Part shown: positions 8,888-17,380 of the stretch, in pieces | Layout: the number at the start of each line of letters is the position of its first letter | Numbering within the stretch: position 1 is the stretch's first letter | Assembly: GCA_018819925.1 (NCBI GenBank) | Contig: JAHJPG010000034.1 | Coordinates: 122,520 to 186,519, forward strand | From: Pseudomonadota bacterium | Lineage (GTDB): Bacteria; Desulfobacterota; Desulfarculia; Desulfarculales; Desulfarculaceae | Direction: 5' to 3' | Length of the DNA stretch: 64,000 nt | Program-made: the position numbers and the translations under genes | Notes under the pieces: model-generated | Databases searched by the model: none | Told to the model about the DNA's origin: nothing | The model's input: the letters and a program-made list of their open reading frames with translations, nothing else

Positions 8888-9886
8888 TCAGCGGACCGGC
8901 GCGGGGACCTCGGCCAGCACCAGGCGCACGCTCCGGGAAGGCAGCCCCAGAACCTGGCCCTTGCTGCCGATTAGAAAACGGCCGACCATATCCCGCGCCT
9001 CCACCTCCTCCACCAGAATCAGGCCCGACTTAGTCAGATAGCCGCGGATCGTGCCGCGTTTTATGCCGGAGAGAAACGGTTCGCCGCGCTTGGCCCGGGC
9101 CGCGGCGCCCCTCTGTCCGGCTTCGCCGGAATTTATCTTGTCCAGGGCTTCCCGGGTCAGGTAGTCGAACACCAGGCGGCTGCCAGGCTGGGCTTGCTGG
9201 GCCACGAAGTCCAGGGTGGCGCGCACCCCGGCCTCTTGGAGGTAGTAGCTGACGGCTTCCCAGATGAACAAGGTGCGGCGGTCCTTGCGATAGCCGGCCC
9301 GGGCCAGAGTCTGGCCTAGGTCGTCCTTGTCGAAATCCACGGGCACATAGGTCACTCCGGCCGGCAGGCTACCCAGGACCGCTTCCACCCGCTGCCGCTT
9401 GTAGTCCTGGGTGGCCGGCAGGTCCACCTCGAAAAACTTGAGCTTGGGAAATTGCTTTGCGAAGCGGTAGGCGCGGCTGTCCAGGCCCGCGCCAAGAATG
9501 ACCACCTGCTCCACTCCCGCGGCTGCCTCATGGGACAATACATGGTCGATGTACTTGGTGCGGGCGGTCATGTAGTAAAAGGTGGAACTGCCGCGCTTGC
9601 GGATTATGGCCAGGGCCGGGTCGTAGTCATCGGGCAGGCGGAGTTGTTTGCCCAGGAATGCCTGGTCCACCAAGCGCCCGGCCAAATAGTCGGGGTTGCG
9701 GGTTTTGGGATCCGGGTCCTTGGCGCCCAGGGCCCGGTAGGCGGCGGCCACCTGGGAGGTCCAGGATATCTGTCCCGGCGGCACGGCCTCTACGGGGGAT
9801 GCCAGGGCCAGGAGCAAGACCAAGGCCAGCCATCCCGCGACGAACCCGGGGCGGCGGCGACAAAAACACACTAGATCGGCCCACAT
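8888..9886 (-). CDS. SAM-dependent methyltransferase (TIGR00027/LCM-like) with N-terminal signal or anchor
   Basis: From residue 40 on, the 332-residue product matches class I methyltransferases of the leucine carboxyl methyltransferase-like family (TIGR00027 type). It has VVILGAGLDSRAYRF as the SAM-binding loop and FFEVDLPATQ and VDFDKDDLGQTL downstream. Unusually, the first 35 residues are a basic start, a long leucine/alanine helix and SPVEA, which look like a signal peptide or membrane anchor. SAM is cytosolic, so the location is puzzling. The ATG at 9886 has a good GGAGG site, making a misassigned start unlikely. The substrate is unknown. Confidence 0.75.
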   Translation of the reverse strand: MWADLVCFCRRRPGFVAGWLALVLLLALASPVEAVPPGQISWTSQVAAAYRALGAKDPDPKTRNPDYLAGRLVDQAFLGKQLRLPDDYDPALAIIRKRGSSTFYYMTARTKYIDHVLSHEAAAGVEQVVILGAGLDSRAYRFAKQFPKLKFFEVDLPATQDYKRQRVEAVLGSLPAGVTYVPVDFDKDDLGQTLARAGYRKDRRTLFIWEAVSYYLQEAGVRATLDFVAQQAQPGSRLVFDYLTREALDKINSGEAGQRGAAARAKRGEPFLSGIKRGTIRGYLTKSGLILVEEVEARDMVGRFLIGSKGQVLGLPSRSVRLVLAEVPAPVR

Positions 9887-10041
9887 GGCTTGGCCTCCGT
9901 GCTTGAGGGATCAGCGGAGCGCTTACTACCGTATTTTGAGCCTTCTGGTGTTTCGAGCGCACGCCGTGATCCGGTTGGGCGCGGCACCCAAAGGCTTCAT
10001 GACCATCTATCAAAGGAAGTTATCGCTGAAAACACAATAGG

Positions 10042-10635
10042 TCAGCGCCAGCCGTGCTCCTGGCCCGCCCGGAGGCGAACGATGTTTTCACGGTGTTTGT
10101 AAAAGACCAAGAGGGTCATTACCGCGGCCATGACCAGATAAGCAACTGGCGCGCCGGCCAGCCAAAGCCATCCCACCGAGCTGCCGCAGCCCACCAGGGA
10201 GCCCAGGGACATGTGTTTGGTCACGGTGGCCAAAAGGATCAAAACCAGGCCGGTGGCCAGCCCGGCCCATGGGGCCAGGCCCAAGAGCACCCCCAAGAAG
10301 GTTGCCACCCCCTTGCCGCCCTTGAAACGCAGATAGACCGGCCAGCAGTGGCCCACGAAGGCGGCCAAACCCACCGCTCCGGCCCACCAGGGGGTGAGCC
10401 AATAATCGGCCAGCATGGCGGGGCCCAGGCCTTTGCCGATATCCAGTAGCAGGGTGAGCACTCCGGCGGTCTTGCCGGCCAGGCGGGCCACGTTGGTGGC
10501 CCCGATGTTGCCGGAGCCGCCGCTACGGGGGTCACGCCCTCCCATGGCGCGGGCCACCAAGAGCCCAAAGGGCACCGCGCCTAATAGATAGCCTGCAATC
10601 ACCAGGGCCAGCCCCATGCCGATCATACTCTCCAT
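10042..10635 (-). CDS. plsY: Acyl-phosphate:glycerol-3-phosphate acyltransferase PlsY
   Basis: PlsY is a polytopic membrane enzyme that transfers acyl groups from acyl-phosphate to glycerol-3-phosphate, the first step of phospholipid synthesis. The 197-residue product has the family motifs SGGSGNIGATNVAR, a central GHCWPVYLRFKGGKGVAT and a C-terminal HREN(I)VRL segment, plus about five hydrophobic helices. It is transcribed away from the DUF3842 gene, and the two start regions overlap. Confidence 0.95.
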   Translation of the reverse strand: MESMIGMGLALVIAGYLLGAVPFGLLVARAMGGRDPRSGGSGNIGATNVARLAGKTAGVLTLLLDIGKGLGPAMLADYWLTPWWAGAVGLAAFVGHCWPVYLRFKGGKGVATFLGVLLGLAPWAGLATGLVLILLATVTKHMSLGSLVGCGSSVGWLWLAGAPVAYLVMAAVMTLLVFYKHRENIVRLRAGQEHGWR

Positions 10636-10673
10636 CTTCTCCTTTTCCAGCCGGAACGCTCCCCTGGATGGGC

Positions 10674-10702
10674 TTGTCAGCTATTGGAGGTCAGTGTATT
10701 CT
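10674..10702 (+). promoter_or_regulatory. Candidate sigma70 promoter for DUF3842-cooT
   Basis: TTGTCA at 10674-10679, 17-base spacer, TATTCT at 10697-10702. Five and four matches to consensus with ideal spacing, about 22 bases upstream of the DUF3842 start codon. Confidence 0.5.
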
Positions 10703-10723
10703 CTTTTAAACAAGGAGGCAACC

Positions 10724-11143
10724 TTGCGCATCTGTGTCATTGACGGCCAGGGCGGCGGCATCGGCAGCGTCATCATTCGCCGTCTCAAGGAAGAGTACGG
10801 CGAAACGATGGAGGTGCTGGCTTTGGGCAGCAACGCCATCGCCACCGCCCAGATGATGAAGGCCGGCGCCAACCGTGGCGCCACCGGAGAAAACGCCATC
10901 CTGGTCACCATCCAAGATGCCGATGCCATAATCGGGCCCCTCGGCATCGTCTTGGCCAATTCCATGATGGGCGAAATTACTCCGGCGGTATCCGCTGCGG
11001 TAGCCTCCTGCAAGGCCCGCAAATTCCTTCTGCCCCTTACCCAGGAAAACGTGGAAGTGGCCAGCGTGACCCGCGAGCCATTACCCCACCAAGTGGACCA
11101 CATCGTGCAGGTCCGCCTTAAGGAGATGCTTTCCAATGTGTGA
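10724..11143 (+). CDS. DUF3842 family protein
   Basis: The 139-residue product begins RICVIDGQGGGIGS, a glycine-rich nucleotide-binding-like loop. It continues with GANRGATGENAI and GPLGIVLANSMMGEITP, the pattern of DUF3842 proteins known from clostridia and deltaproteobacteria. I choose TTG 10724 because AAGGAGGC lies directly upstream; the open frame extends 36 codons further but through the plsY start region. It overlaps cooT by eight bases. Function is unknown; the tight coupling to a CooT-type nickel protein suggests a role in nickel or CO dehydrogenase biology (inference). Confidence 0.8.
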   Translation: MRICVIDGQGGGIGSVIIRRLKEEYGETMEVLALGSNAIATAQMMKAGANRGATGENAILVTIQDADAIIGPLGIVLANSMMGEITPAVSAAVASCKARKFLLPLTQENVEVASVTREPLPHQVDHIVQVRLKEMLSNV

Positions 11144-11330
11144 AGCCACCGCTTACCTGCTCAACAAAAGCGGCCAGGAAGAGCTGTACCTGGCCGATGT
11201 GGACCTTATCGAGCCCCAAGATGACGGCAAGCTTCGGCTGGTGTCCATCTACGGCGAACAAAAGACCCTGGCTGGGCGCATAAAGTCCATGTCCCTGGTC
11301 AACCACCGGGTGGTGCTGGCCGAAGACTAG
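11136..11330 (+). CDS. cooT: CooT-family nickel-binding protein
   Basis: The 64-residue product starts MCEATAYLL, matching the conserved MCxxxVYL start of CooT. The second-residue cysteine is the nickel ligand in the Rhodospirillum rubrum protein, where CooT aids maturation of CO dehydrogenase. The remainder is a short beta-rich domain. It overlaps DUF3842 by eight bases. No CO dehydrogenase is in the window. Family membership is firm; the client enzyme is an inference. Confidence 0.85.
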   Translation: MCEATAYLLNKSGQEELYLADVDLIEPQDDGKLRLVSIYGEQKTLAGRIKSMSLVNHRVVLAED

Positions 11331-11358
11331 AACCGGGTCAAAACTCAAGGGAGGAACC

Positions 11359-12006
11359 ATGGCCGATCAAGCTGCCATCGACAAGGTGGTGAGCAACCTG
11401 CATTGGCTGGGCCACGACAGCTTTCGGCTGGACCGGCCCCAGGGCGCCATCTACTTCGACCCCTACGAGATAAAGGAAGGTCCCGTGGCCGCCTTGATCT
11501 TGGTGAGCCACGATCACTTCGACCACTGCGTGCCGGACGACATCGCCAAGATCCAGGGCGAAAATACGGTGATCCTAACCGAATCCGACAGCGCTGCCAA
11601 GCTTTCGGGCAAGGTAAAGGCCCTGGAGCCCGGCCAGAAGGTCACCCTGGGCGATCTGGTCATCCAGACGGTGCCCGCCTACAACTTGAACAAAAATTTT
11701 CACCCCCGGGACAACGGCTGGCTGGGCTTCATCCTCACCGTGGACGGGGTGAGCATCTACCACGCCGGGGACACCGACTACATTCCGGAGATGGATTCCC
11801 TGCGCGTGGACGTGGCCCTTTTGCCGGTGAGCGGCACCTACGTGATGACCGCCGATGAGGCGGTGGCAGCGGCCCAGGCCATAGGTCCCAAGCTGGCCAT
11901 CCCCATGCATTACGGGGCCATCGTGGGCGAGGAAGGCGACGCTAATCGCTTCGCCAAGGACCTGGAAGGCCTGGTGCCGGTGCGCATCCTGCCCAAAGAG
12001 GGCTAG
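11359..12006 (+). CDS. Metallo-beta-lactamase-fold hydrolase (UPF0173/YtkL-like)
   Basis: The 215-residue product has the metal-binding motif SHDHFDHC, a later HAGDTDYIPEM and a C-terminal IPMHYG histidine, the usual ligand set for a two-metal MBL hydrolase. The beginning HWLGHDSFRL is typical of the UPF0173 metal-dependent hydrolases. It has a GGGAGG ribosome-binding site and follows cooT by 28 bases. Substrate unknown. Confidence 0.85.
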   Translation: MADQAAIDKVVSNLHWLGHDSFRLDRPQGAIYFDPYEIKEGPVAALILVSHDHFDHCVPDDIAKIQGENTVILTESDSAAKLSGKVKALEPGQKVTLGDLVIQTVPAYNLNKNFHPRDNGWLGFILTVDGVSIYHAGDTDYIPEMDSLRVDVALLPVSGTYVMTADEAVAAAQAIGPKLAIPMHYGAIVGEEGDANRFAKDLEGLVPVRILPKEG

Positions 12007-12010
12007 CCCC

Positions 12011-12958
12011 TTGACCGGCGGCGGGCCCTTGCCCCTGCCCGCGGCCGGGCAGCGTCCCTGGGACGCCGTGTGCCTGGGGCTCAACGCCTCGGACCACCTA
12101 TGCCTTATCCCCCGCTATCCCGGCCGGGGGAGCAAGATTCGTATGCGCCGAATGATAAACTCCGGCGGGGGCCAGGCGGCCACCGCCGCTTGCGCCCTGG
12201 CCCGCCTGGGCCACCGGGTGGCCTATGCCGGCGCGGTGGGGGACGATGAAACCGGCCGTCTGGCCGGGCCCCGCCTGGCCGAGTTCGGGGTGGACACCCG
12301 GGGCCTGATAAGCAAACCCGGGGCGCGCAGCCAGGAGGCCTTCATCCTGGTGGAGGAGGGCGGCGGCGAACGCACCATCGTCTGGACCCGCGACGAAACA
12401 TGCCGCCTGGAACCCGGCGACCTGAACCGCGATTTGCTCGCCTCCTGCCGGGTGCTGCACCTGGATGGGCACTTCATGGAAGCCAGCCTGGAGGCGGCCC
12501 GCATGGCCCGCTCCGCCGGGGCGGTGGTAACCCTTGACGCCGAGCGGGTGCAGGATGGCACTGCCGAGTTGGTGGGCTTGTGCCATGTGGTGATGGGTGA
12601 GCGGGACTTTGCCCAGCGCCTAACCGGCCTGGAAGACCCGGTGGAGGCGCTGAGGGCCCTGGCCGCCCTGGGGCCGCTTTGGGCGGGGCGAACCCTGGGA
12701 GAACGGGGCGCCCAGATGCTGGTGCAAGGCGAGTTGCTCGCTCATCCCGGCTTTGCGGTGGCGGCCAAGGACACCACCGGCGCGGGGGACGTGTTCCATG
12801 CCGGCATGGCCCACGCCATCCTTGAGGGGCAGGGGCCGCACCAGGCCCTGGCCACCGCCTGCGCCCTGGCCGCCATCAGCGTCACCGCCCTGGGGGGCCG
12901 CTCCGCCCTGGCCGGCCGGGCCCGGCTGGAGGACTTTTTGGCCGGGCACAATCCATGA
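12011..12958 (+). CDS. PfkB-family carbohydrate kinase
   Basis: The 315-residue product has the first PfkB signature region (NSGGGQAATAACALARLG), GAVGDDETG, and the second signature DTTGAGDVFHAGMAHAI with the catalytic aspartate. This is the ribokinase/fructokinase fold; the substrate cannot be read from sequence. The proposed start is TTG 12011, four bases after the MBL stop, with a weak ribosome-binding site, so it could be a few codons further in. It overlaps the DMT transporter by ATGA, suggesting the transporter and kinase act together on a sugar or nucleoside. Confidence 0.85.
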   Translation: MTGGGPLPLPAAGQRPWDAVCLGLNASDHLCLIPRYPGRGSKIRMRRMINSGGGQAATAACALARLGHRVAYAGAVGDDETGRLAGPRLAEFGVDTRGLISKPGARSQEAFILVEEGGGERTIVWTRDETCRLEPGDLNRDLLASCRVLHLDGHFMEASLEAARMARSAGAVVTLDAERVQDGTAELVGLCHVVMGERDFAQRLTGLEDPVEALRALAALGPLWAGRTLGERGAQMLVQGELLAHPGFAVAAKDTTGAGDVFHAGMAHAILEGQGPHQALATACALAAISVTALGGRSALAGRARLEDFLAGHNP

Positions 12959-13818
12959 GCTGGTTCTGGCTGGCCCTGGGCTCGGCCTTTTTCCTGGCCA
13001 CCGCCGATTTTTTGACCAAACGCTTTTTCAGCGACCTGCCGGTGGGGCAGATGATTTTGGTGCGCCTCACCGGCCTGGCCCCGGTGTGTGTGGCGGTGCT
13101 GCTCCTGGCCCCCCTGCCTCCCCTCAAGCCCGCCTTTTTTTGGGCCGCCGGCCTGGCCCTGCCCGCCGAGGTGGCTGCAACCTTTCTCTATTTAAGGGCC
13201 ATCCAGCTGTCGCCCTTGGCCCTGACCATGCCCTTCATGGCCTTTTCGCCCTTGTTCGTGCTGGGCACCGGCTGGCTGTTTTTGGATGAGCTGCCCAACC
13301 TGGCCGGTCTGGGAGGGGTGTTGTTGGTGGTGGCCGGGGCCTATGTTCTTAACCTGCACCAGGCCCGCCGGGGCTGGGCCAAGCCGTTTTTGGCGGTGAC
13401 CAAGGAAAAAGGCTCCCTAATGGCCCTGGCGGTGAGCGCCCTGTATGGCTACACCATCACCCTGGGCAAGGTGGCCCTGGCCGCCTCGGGGCCTTGGTTC
13501 ATGGCCTCGGTCTATCCCCTGGGCCTGGCTCTGGTCATGGTGGCGATTTTGGCCGCGCGGGGCGGCTTGGGCTGGGACTGGCTGCGGCGGCCCGGGCCCG
13601 CCCTGGGTGTGGGGCTGTGCATGGCGGCCATGCTGGTGTGCCACTTCTGGTCCCTGTCCATGGCACCGGCCGCCTACATGGTGGCGATCAAGCGCCTAAG
13701 CATCATCTTGGCCGTGGCTTATGGCGGGGTGTTCCTGAAGGAGACGCGCCTTGCCCAGCACCTCATGGCCAGCGGCCTCATGGTGGCCGGAGCGGTGGTG
13801 ATACTCTTGCTGGGCTAG
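12955..13818 (+). CDS. EamA/DMT-family transporter
   Basis: The 287-residue product is hydrophobic throughout, with about ten predicted helices arranged as two EamA repeats of five. The first repeat ends near GAYVLNLHQARRG and the second near MVAGAVVILLLG. DMT proteins export or import small metabolites. It is translationally coupled to the PfkB kinase (ATGA overlap at 12955-12958), so a common substrate is possible. It converges with the K+ channel gene and leaves no intergenic space. Confidence 0.85.
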   Translation: MSWFWLALGSAFFLATADFLTKRFFSDLPVGQMILVRLTGLAPVCVAVLLLAPLPPLKPAFFWAAGLALPAEVAATFLYLRAIQLSPLALTMPFMAFSPLFVLGTGWLFLDELPNLAGLGGVLLVVAGAYVLNLHQARRGWAKPFLAVTKEKGSLMALAVSALYGYTITLGKVALAASGPWFMASVYPLGLALVMVAILAARGGLGWDWLRRPGPALGVGLCMAAMLVCHFWSLSMAPAAYMVAIKRLSIILAVAYGGVFLKETRLAQHLMASGLMVAGAVVILLLG

Positions 13819-14829
13819 CTAGACCGGATGCCCGCCCAAAATTTTGGCCAGCTTGCTCATGGAACTGCCCGGGCCCATGGCGATTAGGGTGTCGCCCACC
13901 TCCACCACCGTGTCCGCCGGGGGGTTGAAGCGCATGGAGCCGTCGGATTTTTTTACGGCCAGCACGATCAAATCCAGCTTTTGGCGAATTCCCGAGTCCT
14001 TGAGGCTCACCCCGGCCAGTTCGGCATGGGGCCCCACGGCCAACTCCTCCATGCGCAGGGGCTGCTCGGTGGTGCTGTGGAAGGTGAGGTCGATGAAGTC
14101 GGCCACCGAGGGCCGGATCACGGTCTGGGCGATGCGCCGCGCCCCGATGAAGTAAGGGCTCACCACCTTGTCCGCCCCGGCATGCCGTAGCTTGCGCTCG
14201 CTGCCCGGTTCGGTGGCCCGGGCGATGATGAAGAGGTCCGGGCGCATGTCCTTGGCGGTGAGCACGATGTAGACGTTGTCCGCGTCGGAGCTCACCGTGG
14301 CGATGAGCCCCCGGGCCCGCTCCACGCCGGCGGCCAAGAGGCTCTCGTCCTCGGTGGCCGAGCCCAGCACGTAGTGAATGCCCTCGCTCTCCAGGCGGCG
14401 GGTCGCTTCCTCGCTGTTGTCGATGACCACCACCTCGCGGTCAGCGCCGATGATCATTTCGGTGACCAGGGCGCCGATGCGGCCATAGCCGCAGACGATG
14501 TAGTGATCTTTCAAGGAGCGGATGGCTTTTTCCAAGCTTCTTCTCCCCATTATCTGCCGGAGCTTGCCCTCCACCACCAACTGAGTGAGGGTGGTGAGCA
14601 AGTACAAAATGGTGCCCACGCCTGAGAGCATCAACACCATGGTGAAAACGCGGCCGGCGGAGCTAAGGGGGCGCACTTCGCCGAAACCCACCGTGGTCAC
14701 GGTGATGATGGTCATGTAGATGGCTTCAAGCCAGGAGTAGTCCTCAAGCCAGCGGTAGCCCAGGGCGCCCATTAGCACCACCCCCAGGCTGCACAATACG
14801 CCCCACCTTACGCGTTTAATCATGCCCAT
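13819..14829 (-). CDS. Two-helix potassium channel with RCK (TrkA-N/TrkA-C) domains
   Basis: The 336-residue product has two membrane helices near residues 8-27 and 60-88, separated by a pore loop with the selectivity filter TVGFGE. A cytosolic RCK domain follows, with an NAD-type loop CGYGRIG near residue 112 and acidic VVIDNSEE after it, then a TrkA-C domain to the C-terminus. The architecture is that of MthK/GsuK-type ligand-gated K+ channels. GFG rather than GYG at the filter is a common variant. It is a single gene. Confidence 0.92.
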   Translation of the reverse strand: MGMIKRVRWGVLCSLGVVLMGALGYRWLEDYSWLEAIYMTIITVTTVGFGEVRPLSSAGRVFTMVLMLSGVGTILYLLTTLTQLVVEGKLRQIMGRRSLEKAIRSLKDHYIVCGYGRIGALVTEMIIGADREVVVIDNSEEATRRLESEGIHYVLGSATEDESLLAAGVERARGLIATVSSDADNVYIVLTAKDMRPDLFIIARATEPGSERKLRHAGADKVVSPYFIGARRIAQTVIRPSVADFIDLTFHSTTEQPLRMEELAVGPHAELAGVSLKDSGIRQKLDLIVLAVKKSDGSMRFNPPADTVVEVGDTLIAMGPGSSMSKLAKILGGHPV

Positions 14830-14879
14830 GGCGCTTTATCCGGGCCTGCCGGCTTCTGCCTCCCGCTGTCTGGAGAGAC

Positions 14880-15881
14880 TCAGCGCAGCACCGGTTTTTC
14901 CTCCGCCGGCTCAGACCCGATCACCGCCGCAGTGTATTCCAGTGACAGGTCGGGAACGTTGGTCAGGACGATCATGAAGGGTAGCGGCTCGCCGGGGGCC
15001 ACCACGTATGGCCGTCCGTCTAGGGCCAGGGGGCTGGAAAGACGGCGTTCTATGGCCCCCAGGCTGAGGAAGCGCAGCTCTTCGGGGGTGAAGACGCTAC
15101 CGGCGTAGGATGATGCCTGGCGCACCACCTTGCCCGCGGCGTCGCGCAGGGAGCCCTGCACCAAAATCGAGGACCTGGGCCGGCGATGATGGTTGACCAC
15201 TTTGCCTTGGATTACGAAGATGCGGCCCGAGGTCTCGTTGATCCGGTTGAAGCTTTTCACTTCCACCAGGCTCATCTGCGGCGTTGCCGTCTCCACGCCC
15301 CGCGACCCGCCCTCGGTTGAACGGCCCAGCAGGGGGGCCAGACCGGGCACGCGGGCGGCTCGGTCAACCAACTCAGGACCCACTCCCAGGCGGGACATGA
15401 CCACCACCGATCCCAGGGCGGTTATGATGGCCAACAGTATGATGCCGATGAGCCAGAACAGGGCTTTGAACAGAGGGCCCCTGGGGGGGCGCACGGCGGT
15501 TTCAGGCTGCTGCTCCAGGCCGAAATCGGCCCTCTGGCGGGCCAACTCTCGCCCGGACGGGCCCATCTGAGAAAGATCAAGGGAACTGGGTGTGGCCTCC
15601 TCGGCCCAAAAAGCGTCGGGAGGGGCCGCCGTGGCTTCTGCCGGAGACAGTTCGAACCCTTGGGGGGATGGTTCCGGGGCCGGCTGGGGTTCTTCGGTAG
15701 CGGGCGGGGCTAGGCCCTCTAGCTGGGGCTCGGATTCAGCCGGAGCCGGCGCTTCCTGGGCCGGGGGCGCCACCTGGAACACCTCGCCGCAGAGGCTGCA
15801 GCGCACCCAGGCGCCTTCGGGCGGGAGAAGGCTATCGTCCAGGTTGAAGTCCGTACCGCAAGTTTGGCAATGCACCTTCAT
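14880..15881 (-). CDS. MJ0042 zinc-ribbon/DUF3426 membrane protein
   Basis: The 333-residue product begins with an MJ0042-type zinc ribbon (CQTC and CSLC, 18 residues apart), then a long proline/glutamate-rich linker. One membrane helix at about residues 137-160 follows, then a DUF3426 domain of about 150 residues that would be outside the cytoplasm. Proteins of this design are common in deltaproteobacteria and their role is unknown. It lies two bases downstream of hpt, so it is probably in the same transcript. Confidence 0.8.
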   Translation of the reverse strand: MKVHCQTCGTDFNLDDSLLPPEGAWVRCSLCGEVFQVAPPAQEAPAPAESEPQLEGLAPPATEEPQPAPEPSPQGFELSPAEATAAPPDAFWAEEATPSSLDLSQMGPSGRELARQRADFGLEQQPETAVRPPRGPLFKALFWLIGIILLAIITALGSVVVMSRLGVGPELVDRAARVPGLAPLLGRSTEGGSRGVETATPQMSLVEVKSFNRINETSGRIFVIQGKVVNHHRRPRSSILVQGSLRDAAGKVVRQASSYAGSVFTPEELRFLSLGAIERRLSSPLALDGRPYVVAPGEPLPFMIVLTNVPDLSLEYTAAVIGSEPAEEKPVLR

Positions 15882-15883
15882 GG

Positions 15884-16426
15884 CTAATGGCCGGCTCCTT
15901 GCTGAGTTACCTCATAGATACCTGGCAGGAAACGGTATTGCTCGTCAAAGTCAAGGCCGTAGCCCACCAGGAACCCGCCGGGGACCTTGAAGCCCACGTA
16001 GTCAACCTCGACCTCCACCTCTCGGCGCTCGGCCTTGTCCACCAATACGCAAAGGCGCACCGAACTGGGCTCCAAGGCCTGAAGGTAGTCGATGAGCCAT
16101 TTCAGAGTCAGCCCGGTGTCGATGATGTCCTCCACCACCACCACCGGACGTCCCTTAATGGGCAGCTCCGGGGCCTTGATCATCTGGACCCGGCCGCTGG
16201 AAGTGTCCGAGTTGCCATAGGAGGTCAGGCGCACGAAATCCACTTCCAGGGGAAGGTCCACCTGGCGCACCAAGTCGCTCAGGAATATGAAGCATCCCTT
16301 GAGCACCCCCAGCATGATGGGCTCCTGGCCGGCGAAGTCGGCTGATATTTGCTCGGCCAACTCCCGCACCCGGCGTTGAATGACCTCGGGGGAGAAAACG
16401 ATCTTGATTGCCTGGTTGTCGGCCAA
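15884..16426 (-). CDS. hpt: Hypoxanthine phosphoribosyltransferase
   Basis: Hpt salvages hypoxanthine or guanine with PRPP to give IMP or GMP. The 180-residue product has the PRPP-binding motif VVVVEDIIDTGLTL, the substrate-specificity loop GVLKGCFIFLSDL and the C-terminal DYVGFKVPGGFLVGYGLD block typical of Hpt. The start is TTG 16426 with AGGAG six bases upstream; no ATG is better placed. It is followed directly by the DUF3426 gene. Confidence 0.95.
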   Translation of the reverse strand: MADNQAIKIVFSPEVIQRRVRELAEQISADFAGQEPIMLGVLKGCFIFLSDLVRQVDLPLEVDFVRLTSYGNSDTSSGRVQMIKAPELPIKGRPVVVVEDIIDTGLTLKWLIDYLQALEPSSVRLCVLVDKAERREVEVEVDYVGFKVPGGFLVGYGLDFDEQYRFLPGIYEVTQQGAGH

Positions 16427-16566
16427 AAGATGCTCCTATAGGCCTCCAGGCAGGGTTTGATGTCACAACCGCCCGGTTTCAATAGTTATTCTCTGCTAAT
16501 GCTAGACCAGACCCAGGGGAGGTGTCAAACACAAACTCCCTGGGGCGCGGGGTGGGGAGCAAAGAA

Positions 16567-16594
16567 GGCGGACCGCCCCGAGGGGCGGCCCGCC
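16567..16594 (-). terminator. Intrinsic terminator of the fum-frd operon
   Basis: A 13-base stem (16567-16579 with 16582-16594, one A/C mismatch, two-base loop) lies 20 bases after the frdB stop. On the - strand it is followed by TTCTTT. Confidence 0.75.
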
Positions 16595-16613
16595 GCAAGC
16601 GCTACCTTGGATT

Positions 16614-17378
16614 TTAAAAGCGCCGTTGACGGCCTTTTTCCTTGGGCTTGAAAATGTTCTTGAGCCCCACGAAGGCCATCTTGCGGCGCAGGATGCCCAG
16701 CTGGTCTTGCAGGGGAAGCTCTCTGGGGCAGACGTCCTCGCAGGCCAACAGGCCCATGCAGCCGAAGATGCCCTGGTCGGTGCCCACCACCTCAAAGTAT
16801 TCGGGATCCTTGCGCTTATCCCGGGGGTCCATAATGAAGCGGGAGATGCGGTTCAGGGCGAAGGCGCCCACGAAGTCCTCACGCATGTTGGCCGTGCCGC
16901 AGGAGGCCACGCAGCAGCCGCACTCGATGCAGCGTTCCAACTCGAAGATGGAGTTGGCCAGATCGTTCTCCATGCGCTCTTCGACGGCGGTCGGGTCGAA
17001 CTCCTGGTCGTCGTGAATCCAGGATTCGATCTTGGTGTTGGTTTGACGGAACCAGGTGCCGGTGTCCACCGAGAGGTCGCCCACCAGCCTGAACACGGGC
17101 AGGGGCATGAGGGTGATCTCGTCGGGCAACTCGGTGGTCAGGGTCTTGCAAGCCAGGCCGGGCCGGCCGTTGACGACCATGCCGCAGGAGCCGCAAATGG
17201 CCATGCGGCAGGCGAAGTCGAACATCAGAGACGGGTCCTGTTCCTCGCGGATCTTGTTCAGGGCGATGAACAGGGTAAGGCTGGGGGTTTCCTCCAGCAC
17301 GAAGGTGTCGGTATGGGGCTCCGAGTTCGGGTCCTCGGGGTTGAAACGGAAGATATTGAATGTAAGCTGCCTGCTCAT
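16614..17378 (-). CDS. frdB: Fumarate reductase/succinate dehydrogenase iron-sulfur subunit
   Basis: The 254-residue product carries electrons between the flavin and haem subunits of complex II. Cysteine motifs for all three clusters are visible: CRMAICGSCG with a later C for [2Fe-2S], CIECGCCVASC for [4Fe-4S], and CMGLLACEDVCP for the [3Fe-4S]/[4Fe-4S] pair. The N-terminal ferredoxin-like domain and C-terminal helical domain are full length. It starts two bases after frdA and ends at the operon terminator. Confidence 0.95.
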   Translation of the reverse strand: MSRQLTFNIFRFNPEDPNSEPHTDTFVLEETPSLTLFIALNKIREEQDPSLMFDFACRMAICGSCGMVVNGRPGLACKTLTTELPDEITLMPLPVFRLVGDLSVDTGTWFRQTNTKIESWIHDDQEFDPTAVEERMENDLANSIFELERCIECGCCVASCGTANMREDFVGAFALNRISRFIMDPRDKRKDPEYFEVVGTDQGIFGCMGLLACEDVCPRELPLQDQLGILRRKMAFVGLKNIFKPKEKGRQRRF

Positions 17379-17380
17379 GG

